Origin: an uncultured Duganella sp.
GTDB lineage: Bacteria > Pseudomonadota > Gammaproteobacteria > Burkholderiales > Burkholderiaceae
NCBI GenBank assembly: GCA_946482335.1
Contig: CAMLRG010000008.1
Location: forward strand, 1 to 53,897
Direction: 5' to 3'
DNA: 53,897 bases
This document shows, piece by piece, positions 48,923-53,897 of the stretch; within the stretch, counting starts at the first letter, position 1, and each line of letters starts with the position of its first letter. The notes under the pieces are model-generated. The model was not told the DNA's origin. It saw only the letters and a program-made list of their open reading frames with translations, and did no database searches. The translations under genes were made by a program, and so were the position numbers.

Positions 48923-49375
48923 GCGGGTGTCGAACTCGTACTGGTGGTAGTTCGGCTCCATATAGGTGCACAACTTGTAGAACGCCTTGTCGTGCTGCTT
49001 TTCCTTGACATGGGCCAGCTCGTGGACCGCGATCATGCGCAGGAACTCCAGCGGCACGTCGCGGAACATGGTGGCCACACGTATCTCGTGCTTTGCCTTC
49101 AGCTTGCCGCCCTGGACGCGTGATACCGAGGTGTGCAGGCCGAGCGCGTGCTTGATCACGTGGATCTTGCTGTCAAACGCCACCTTGTCGATCGGTGCTG
49201 CGTTGCGCAGGAATTCGTCGCGCAAATCCTGGACGAAATCGTACAGCGCGCGGTCGTTGCGGATGCCGTGGGCTTTCGGATAACGTTGCAATAACACTTC
49301 GCCAAGGCGGCCCTGGTCGATCACCTGGCGGACCTGGGCCAGTGTCTGTTCTGAGTAAGCGCTGAGGTATTTCAT
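48878..49375 (-). CDS. YgjP-like metallopeptidase-domain protein
   Basis: A 165-residue protein with a zinc HExxH motif (AVHELAHVKEKQHDKAFY) whose third histidine lies six residues after the last motif position, as in YgjP/WLM-type domains. MEPNYHQYEFDTRLYL after it is also typical. A helical N-terminus (residues 1-60) precedes the domain. Members are thought to be small metallopeptidases or DNA-associated proteases; activity here is untested. Its 3' end overlaps the convergent membrane-protein gene by 45 bp. Confidence 0.88.
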   Translation of the reverse strand: MKYLSAYSEQTLAQVRQVIDQGRLGEVLLQRYPKAHGIRNDRALYDFVQDLRDEFLRNAAPIDKVAFDSKIHVIKHALGLHTSVSRVQGGKLKAKHEIRVATMFRDVPLEFLRMIAVHELAHVKEKQHDKAFYKLCTYMEPNYHQYEFDTRLYLTHLDASGGKLW

Positions 49376-49401
49376 GGCGGGCCGAATGGTATCATGCCCG
49401 C

Positions 49402-50292
49402 ATGCGCACCCACGTCAATTCGGTGGGACTGCTGGTGGTCAGCGACCCCGTATTGAACTTCAGCTATCCCGCCCACATCCCCAGAGAATGCATCGACGCA
49501 TTGCCGCCGCTGCCGGGAATTTACATTTTCCGAGATGCCGCGGGCAAGCCGATTTACATCGGCAAGAGCGTGAATATCCGCACGCGGGTGCTGTCGCACA
49601 TGCGCACGGCGGAGGAAATGCAGATGCTGGCCAAGGCCGCTACGATCGACTTCGAGCGCACCGGCGGCGAAATCGGCGCCTTGCTGCGCGAGTCGCAGCT
49701 GGTCAAACAGCACCAGCCGGTCTTCAACAGCAAATTGCGCCGCCTGCGCGAAATGTGTTCGATCAGCATGGCGGGCGAGCAGCCGGAGATCGTGTTTGCG
49801 CGCGATGTCGACTTTGCGCTGGCGGAGCAGCTGTATGGCCTGTTCGGCAGCAAGAAGGCAGCTATCGAGACGCTGCGCGATGTGGTGCATGTGCGCGGTT
49901 TGTGCTCCGTCGCGACCGGGCTGGAGAAAAGTGCGCCGGGGCGGCCATGCTTTGCCAGGCAGGTGGCGCGCTGCAAGGGGGCGTGCACGGGGGAGGAGTC
50001 TTCGGCCGACCATGCGGCACGCGTGCGGCTGGCGCTGGAGCCTTTGCGCGTTACGCGCTGGCCATACCCAGGCGCAGTGGCGATCGTCGAGGAATCCGCC
50101 GGCTTGCGCCAGCGCGCGCTGGTTGAGCGCTGGTGTTACCTGGGCCTTGCGGCACAGGCGGAAGCTGGCGCCGGGGCAGGGCGCGGCAAGGCGCGGGGCG
50201 CCACTGCAGCGCCGGTGCGCTTCGATATCGATGTGTACAATATCCTGGTGCGCCCGCTGCTATCGGGCGCCTTATGCATCGAGGAGCCTTGA
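49402..50292 (+). CDS. cho: GIY-YIG excinuclease Cho (UvrC-like)
   Basis: A 296-residue nuclease. LPPLPGIYIFRDAAGKPIYIGKSVNIRTRVLSHM is the GIY-YIG domain, with the metal glutamate in GGEIGALLRESQLVK. It matches the N-terminal half of UvrC and lacks the HhH part, which is the Cho arrangement. Cho makes the 3' incision in nucleotide excision repair and is SOS-regulated in E. coli. I see no LexA box in the 26-bp gap upstream. The next small gene starts immediately after its stop. Confidence 0.92.
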   Translation: MRTHVNSVGLLVVSDPVLNFSYPAHIPRECIDALPPLPGIYIFRDAAGKPIYIGKSVNIRTRVLSHMRTAEEMQMLAKAATIDFERTGGEIGALLRESQLVKQHQPVFNSKLRRLREMCSISMAGEQPEIVFARDVDFALAEQLYGLFGSKKAAIETLRDVVHVRGLCSVATGLEKSAPGRPCFARQVARCKGACTGEESSADHAARVRLALEPLRVTRWPYPGAVAIVEESAGLRQRALVERWCYLGLAAQAEAGAGAGRGKARGATAAPVRFDIDVYNILVRPLLSGALCIEEP

Positions 50293-50508
50293 GTGGCAAT
50301 CAAGTTCAACGTGTTCGGCACGCGCGTCCATATCGAGCGCCATGATGGCCGATGGGCTGCGTACTATCCCGGCTCGGACGGCAAGCGCCGCCCGGCCGAC
50401 TTCGTGATTCCCCATGATGTCGAAGAGGACGGCCTGGCCCTGTACCTTGGCGACTTATTCCACGAGGAAGCGCGACCGGCGTATCCCGAAGTGGTCAGGG
50501 TAGCCTGA
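50293..50508 (+). CDS. Small conserved hypothetical protein
   Basis: A 71-residue protein with a GTG start directly after the cho stop (TGAGTG) and GAGGAG-type sequence inside the end of cho. It reads (M)AIKFNVFGTRVHIERHDGRWAAYYPGSDGKRRPADFVIPHDVEEDGLALYLGDLFHEE in pattern, a single beta-rich domain of unknown role. It is probably translated with cho. Confidence 0.72.
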   Translation: MAIKFNVFGTRVHIERHDGRWAAYYPGSDGKRRPADFVIPHDVEEDGLALYLGDLFHEEARPAYPEVVRVA

Positions 50509-50563
50509 GCGTTTCATCCGCGCAGTTGATGGCTGTGCCGCCTGGCGTCGGATGGATACCGCG

Positions 50564-50595
50564 AAAGCGCTATATAATCAAATATATTGCGCTTT
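50564..50595 (+). promoter_or_regulatory. ModE-type molybdate operator upstream of modA
   Basis: A long palindrome with 13 of 16 symmetric pairs, AAAGCGCTATATAATC followed by AAATATATTGCGCTTT. The arms CGCTATATA and its partner TATATTGCG match the ModE consensus CGnTATAT-spacer-ATATnnCG. It ends 15 bp before the modA start and must cover the promoter. As modE is the last gene of this operon, molybdate-dependent autorepression is expected. Confidence 0.82.
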
Positions 50596-50610
50596 TTGAA
50601 AAGAATACCG

Positions 50611-51348
50611 ATGAATCGAATCCATGCGGGCCTGCTCTTGTTCGCCGTGGCGGCCAACGCTGCGGCCACCGAGATCACGGTTTCCGCCGCCGCCAGCCTC
50701 AATAACGCCTTCCGTGACGTGGCCGCCGCCTACGAGGCTGCCCATCCGGGCGACAAGGTATTGCTGAACTTTGGCGCATCCGATGCGCTGGCAGCGCAAA
50801 TTGCCAGGGGTGCGCCGGTCGACGTCTTCGCTTCCGCCGACCAGGAAGCCATGGACAGGGTGCAAGCGCACCTGGCACCGGGCAGCCGCCGCGATTTCGC
50901 CAGCAACGTGCTGGTGGTGGCGGCGCCGGCCAACAGCAGGCTGGCGCTGCGCCACCTGGCCGACCTGGGGCAAGCGGGCATCGGGCGCCTGACCACGGGC
51001 AACCCCGCCAGCGTGCCCGCCGGGCGCTACGCCAGGGCTGCGCTGGAAAAAGCCGGCCTGTGGGCGGCCCTGGAGCCGAAATTCGTGTTCGCCACGAATG
51101 TGCGCCAAAGCCTGGATTACATTGCGCGCGGCGAAGCCGAGGCGGGGCTGGTCTACCGGACGGACGTCGCTTCGCAGGCAGGCAAGGTGCGCGTGGTGAT
51201 GGCGGTGCCGGGCACGGGGCCGATAAGCTACCCGCTGGCCGTGATGCGCGACGCACCGAATGTGGCGGGAGGACGCGCCTTTGCGGAATTCATCATGTCG
51301 CCGGGCGGGCAGGCCATCCTGTCGCGGCATGGTTTTGGGAAACCGTAA
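50611..51348 (+). CDS. modA: Molybdate-binding periplasmic protein
   Basis: A 245-residue solute-binding protein with a signal peptide (MNRIHAGLLLFAVAANAAA) and the ModA pattern: TVSAAASLNNAFRDVAAAYEA, LNFGASDALAAQIARGAPVDVFASAD, FASNVLVVAAP, TGNPASVPAGRYA and GEAEAGLVYRTD. It delivers molybdate or tungstate to ModBC. It is the first gene of modABC-modE behind the ModE-type operator. modB starts 3 bp after its stop. Confidence 0.94.
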   Translation: MNRIHAGLLLFAVAANAAATEITVSAAASLNNAFRDVAAAYEAAHPGDKVLLNFGASDALAAQIARGAPVDVFASADQEAMDRVQAHLAPGSRRDFASNVLVVAAPANSRLALRHLADLGQAGIGRLTTGNPASVPAGRYARAALEKAGLWAALEPKFVFATNVRQSLDYIARGEAEAGLVYRTDVASQAGKVRVVMAVPGTGPISYPLAVMRDAPNVAGGRAFAEFIMSPGGQAILSRHGFGKP

Positions 51349-51351
51349 GCG

Positions 51352-52026
51352 ATGGATGCCGCGTTGATCGCCCTCGGCCTGTCACTCAAGGTGGCGCTGT
51401 GGGCCACCGTCATCGACCTGCTGCTGGGGGTCGGTTTCGGCTACCTGCTGGCGCGTTGCAGTTTCCCCGGCCGCAACGTACTGGATGCCGTGCTTACGCT
51501 GCCGATGGTGATGCCGCCCACCGTGCTGGGTTATTACCTGCTGGTGCTGATTGGCCGTAACGGGCCGGTCGGCCACTGGCTGCAGCAAAGCTTCGGCATC
51601 AACCTGATTTTCACTTGGCAAGGTGCAGTCATCGCGGCCGCCGTGGTGGCGTTCCCGCTGGTGCTGAAGGGGGCCCGTTCGGCATTCGAAGCGGTCGACG
51701 TGCAGTTGGAGCAGGCGGCGCGGGTGCTGGGTGTACCGCCGGTTGGCGTGTTCCTGCGTGTCAGCCTGCCCCTCGCCTGGCGCGGTGTGCTGGCCGGTAC
51801 CTTGCTGGCGTTCGCCCGCTCGATGGGCGAATTCGGCGCCACCCTGATGGTGGCCGGCAGTATTCCCGGCAAGACCCAAACGCTGTCGATTGCCGTCTAC
51901 GAGGCGGTGCAGGCAGGGCAGGACGATACGGCCAACCTGCTGGTGCTGGTCACCTCGGTCACCTGCATCATCGTGCTGGTGGCAGCCACCCGGCTGGCGC
52001 CGGAGCGGGCGCGGGAGGCAACATGA
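51352..52026 (+). CDS. modB: Molybdate ABC transporter permease
   Basis: A 224-residue permease with about five membrane helices. The EAA loop that docks on ModC is EQAARVLGVPPVGVFLRVSLPLAWRGVLAG, and FARSMGEFGATLMVAGSIPGKTQTL is the ModB-typical segment. It works as a homodimer with ModC. The stop overlaps the modC start (ATGA). Confidence 0.94.
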   Translation: MDAALIALGLSLKVALWATVIDLLLGVGFGYLLARCSFPGRNVLDAVLTLPMVMPPTVLGYYLLVLIGRNGPVGHWLQQSFGINLIFTWQGAVIAAAVVAFPLVLKGARSAFEAVDVQLEQAARVLGVPPVGVFLRVSLPLAWRGVLAGTLLAFARSMGEFGATLMVAGSIPGKTQTLSIAVYEAVQAGQDDTANLLVLVTSVTCIIVLVAATRLAPERAREAT

Positions 52027-52703
52027 CGGTCCATGTCGAAATCCGCAAGGCACTGCGTGCGGGACCGCGCAGTTTCCAGCTCGATGCGCAGTTCGCGTCG
52101 TCCAGCAAGCGTGTCGTGATCTACGGCGCCTCGGGCGCGGGTAAGAGCCAGATGCTGAAAGCGATGGCAGGCTTGACGCGGCCGGACGATGGCGTGATCG
52201 AGCTGGCCGGACGCCGCCTGTTCGACAGCGCCGCCGGGCTCGACGTGCCCGCGCGCAAACGGCGCCTGGGCTACCTGTTCCAGGATTACGCACTGTTCCC
52301 CCACTTGAATGTGCGGCAGAACATCGGCTTTGGCCTGCTGCGCGGCTGGTTCAATCCGGCGGCGCGCGGCGAACCGGCTGCGGTGCGCTATTGGCTGGAC
52401 GCCTTCGGCCTTGGCGAAGTCGCGCACCAGCGGCCGGCGCAACTGTCCGGCGGGCAGCGGCAGCGGGTGGCGCTGGCGCGGGCGCTGGTCGCGGAGCCGG
52501 ACGCGCTGCTGCTGGACGAGCCTTTCGCCGCGCTGGATCCGGCCCTGCGCGTGCGCATGCGCGCGGAACTGGACAGCCTGCAGCGGCGGCTCGACATCCC
52601 CATGCTGCTGATTACGCACGATCCCGACGATGCCGCCACCTTCGGCGGCCAAGTCTTGACGATGGCCGATGGCCGCGTGGCCACGGAGGGTAACCATGGG
52701 TAA
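52023..52703 (+). CDS. modC: Molybdate ABC transporter ATPase, short form without MOP domain
   Basis: A 226-residue ATPase with Walker A (GASGAGKS), Q loop (YLFQDYALFPHLN), signature LSGGQRQRVALARAL, Walker B (ALLLDEPFAALD) and H loop (LITHD), all intact. It ends soon after the H-loop region, whereas E. coli ModC (about 352 residues) carries a C-terminal molybdate-binding MOP/TOBE domain used for trans-inhibition. The missing domain is replaced in the operon only by those in ModE. The stop overlaps the modE start by 8 bp. Confidence 0.92.
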   Translation: MTVHVEIRKALRAGPRSFQLDAQFASSSKRVVIYGASGAGKSQMLKAMAGLTRPDDGVIELAGRRLFDSAAGLDVPARKRRLGYLFQDYALFPHLNVRQNIGFGLLRGWFNPAARGEPAAVRYWLDAFGLGEVAHQRPAQLSGGQRQRVALARALVAEPDALLLDEPFAALDPALRVRMRAELDSLQRRLDIPMLLITHDPDDAATFGGQVLTMADGRVATEGNHG

Positions 52704-53496
52704 GCAGGTGGCGCTGCAAGGCGAGGTGTGGATCACGCTCGATGGTGAGAGCTTCGGCGGACACCAGCGCGTCGAGTTATTGGCCAGCATAGGCGAGCAT
52801 GGCTCGATCACGCAGGGCGCCAAGGCGATCGGCATGAGCTACAAGGCCGCCTGGGATGCCATCGATGCCATGAACAACCTGGCCGGCGAGCCGCTGCTCG
52901 AACGTTCGGCCGGTGGCAAGGGCGGCGGCGGCACGCGGCTGACGCAGCGCGGCGCGCAACTGGTGGCGAATTTCCGCCGCATCGAATACGAACATCGGGT
53001 ATTCATGCAGCATCTGAGCCGCCAGTCGCAAGGCTTGGCGGACGATTTTCTCTTATTGCAGACCATGAAGATGAAGACCAGCGCGCGCAACCAGTTTTCC
53101 GGCACCGTGACGGCGATCAAGCCTGGCGCGGTCAACGACGAAATCGTGCTGCGCATCGTCGGCGGCCAGGAGATCGTTGCGATCATCACCCACGAGAGCA
53201 CGGCCAGCCTGGGCTTGCGGGAAGGCGGGGAGGCCTTTGCGCTGGTCAAGGCATCGTCGATCATCCTGGCAACCGGCGTGACGGGCAAGCTGTCCGCCCG
53301 CAACCAGTTGCGCGGTACCGTGTGCCGGGTGCAGGCCGGCGCAGTGAATTCGGAACTGACGATCGCGCTGCCAGGCGGCGGTACCATCGCGGCCACCGTC
53401 ACGCGCGACAGCGAACAGGCCATGGCGCTGGAAGTGGGCATGGAGGCGACGGCCCTGTTCAAAGCCTCCAGCGTCATCATCGGCGTGCCCGCATAA
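52696..53496 (+). CDS. modE: Molybdate-responsive regulator ModE with two MOP domains
   Basis: A 266-residue regulator, start MGKQVALQGEVWITLDGESF with GGAGGG upstream. Residues about 15-115 are the ModE winged helix (GSITQGAKAIGMSYKAAWDAIDAM, RLTQRGAQLV). Residues about 132-196 and 203-265 are two MOP domains (SARNQFSGTVTAIKPGAVNDEI; SARNQLRGTVCRVQAGAVNSEL). With molybdate bound it represses mod operons and activates molybdenum-enzyme genes. It would act on the operator at 50564-50595. Confidence 0.95.
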   Translation: MGKQVALQGEVWITLDGESFGGHQRVELLASIGEHGSITQGAKAIGMSYKAAWDAIDAMNNLAGEPLLERSAGGKGGGGTRLTQRGAQLVANFRRIEYEHRVFMQHLSRQSQGLADDFLLLQTMKMKTSARNQFSGTVTAIKPGAVNDEIVLRIVGGQEIVAIITHESTASLGLREGGEAFALVKASSIILATGVTGKLSARNQLRGTVCRVQAGAVNSELTIALPGGGTIAATVTRDSEQAMALEVGMEATALFKASSVIIGVPA

Positions 53497-53554
53497 GATG
53501 TACTGACTCAGACTTGACCTGACAGGGGCTGTCAGTTGGGTTAGAGTTCTGCAA

Positions 53555-53578
53555 GGCCGCTACCGGCCAATAGCGGCC
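53555..53578 (+). other. Stable hairpin after modE
   Basis: GGCCGCTA (53555-53562) pairs with TAGCGGCC (53571-53578) around an 8-base loop, 58 bp after the modE stop. No T-run follows, so it is not a classical terminator; it may protect the 3' end. The 110-120 bp between modE and the next gene also contain a smaller CTGACAG-GGG-CTGTCAG hairpin at 53519-53535. Confidence 0.5.
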
Positions 53579-53616
53579 ATCAATACAAAACCCGTCTACC
53601 GAAATGGATGCATGCA

Positions 53617-53897
53617 ATGCTTAAACATTTTTTTGCCGGGCTTCTAATCCTCCTAGGCCACGGCCTTGCTTTCGGTCAGGAGGGCCAGGCCCCATCGCAG
53701 CAGTGCGCCATTGGTCCTCAGGAGAGAAGCTTCGGTAAAACGAAATGGCTACTGTATGGTTGCGACGGAGCTACAGCTGCAGCGCTGGTTCCTGCAAAAG
53801 GCAATCCCGCCGCACCCTTCTTTTTCCTCGTCTTCCGCGATGGAGCAAGTTACCGGATTTATGGTGAAGGATTAGGGGAAAAGAATGCGACCGGTGC
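53617..53897 (+). CDS. Secreted hypothetical protein, 3' end outside window
   Basis: The first 93 codons of a gene cut by the window end. The signal peptide MLKHFFAGLLILLGHGLAFG is followed by a mature part with two cysteines (QQCAIG, LYGCDG) and PFFFLVFRDGASYRIYGEG. An in-frame ATG at 53608 is an alternative start. No strong Shine-Dalgarno is seen. Codon use is less GC-biased than its neighbours (CTT, CTA, ATT, GGA), hinting at a different origin. I do not recognise the family. Confidence 0.65.
   Translation, partial: MLKHFFAGLLILLGHGLAFGQEGQAPSQQCAIGPQERSFGKTKWLLYGCDGATAAALVPAKGNPAAPFFFLVFRDGASYRIYGEGLGEKNATG

Noticed and set aside
50509..50610. Molybdenum-cofactor riboswitch before modA
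   Set aside because: The gap is only 102 bp and is mostly taken by a ModE-type operator; no riboswitch-like helices are seen.
53519..53535. CTGACAG-GGG-CTGTCAG hairpin after modE as a terminator
   Set aside because: No T-run follows on either strand.

Overview
The window is GC-rich, densely coded DNA with no RNA genes, phage, insertion sequence or CRISPR array and no gene-free stretch above 300 bases. Gene content (suhB divergent from trmJ, a Porin_4-type porin, a poly-hydroxyalkanoate granule protein, a DUF883/YqjE/YqjK cluster, many glycine-zipper and OmpA-type envelope proteins) fits a Burkholderiales chromosome, most likely Oxalobacteraceae (Massilia/Duganella/Janthinobacterium type). 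That placement is an inference from gene families.

Layout. 1-9.3 kb: truncated quinone oxidoreductase with a divergent LysR regulator, a small gene beside a strong LexA-type box, a PAP2 phosphatase - diacylglycerol kinase - metallophosphoesterase operon, a phospholipase D-type lipoprotein, a CoA-transferase, a porin and a class IV aminotransferase. 9.3-24.4 kb: an envelope-stress island of lipoproteins, glycine-zipper proteins, three OmpA-domain proteins, a ferritin-like protein, BON-domain, AI-2E-type and YihY-type membrane proteins, a collagen-like lipoprotein and two Crp/Fnr-family regulators. 24.4-33 kb: MtfA-type peptidase, two histidine kinases, an HD-domain response regulator, stress proteins (Usp, DksA-like). 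33-40 kb: hyi, rhlE, suhB, trmJ, a Tat-linked GMC oxidoreductase pair and a lipase. 40-47 kb: a kinase-like protein missing its ATP lid, a 1207-residue REC-REC-GAF-PAS-GGDEF-EAL-REC protein and a membrane-anchored double nitroreductase (SagB-like). 47-53.9 kb: phasin, TetR regulator, LOG protein, YgjP-like protein, Cho nuclease, a complete modABC-modE molybdate operon behind a ModE-type operator, and the start of a secreted protein.

The main discovery is a regulon readable directly from the DNA. A 16-bp palindrome, TGTnCG-N4-CGnACA, occurs in front of about 14 promoters scattered over 27 kb (5.9-33.1 kb). In every case its centre lies 29.5 or 30.5 bp upstream of the first base of a -10-like hexamer, the geometry of a class II (-41.5) Crp/Fnr activator. 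One copy sits midway between a glycine-zipper gene and the Crp/Fnr-family gene at 11723-12442, so that protein is the best candidate regulator and probably controls itself. The targets are almost all envelope proteins: porin, OmpA, phospholipase D, glycine-zipper and BON proteins, the DUF4398/OmpA/ferritin/YqjDEK-like operon and a collagen-like lipoprotein. The window therefore looks like the core of an envelope or general-stress regulon that I cannot match to a described one.
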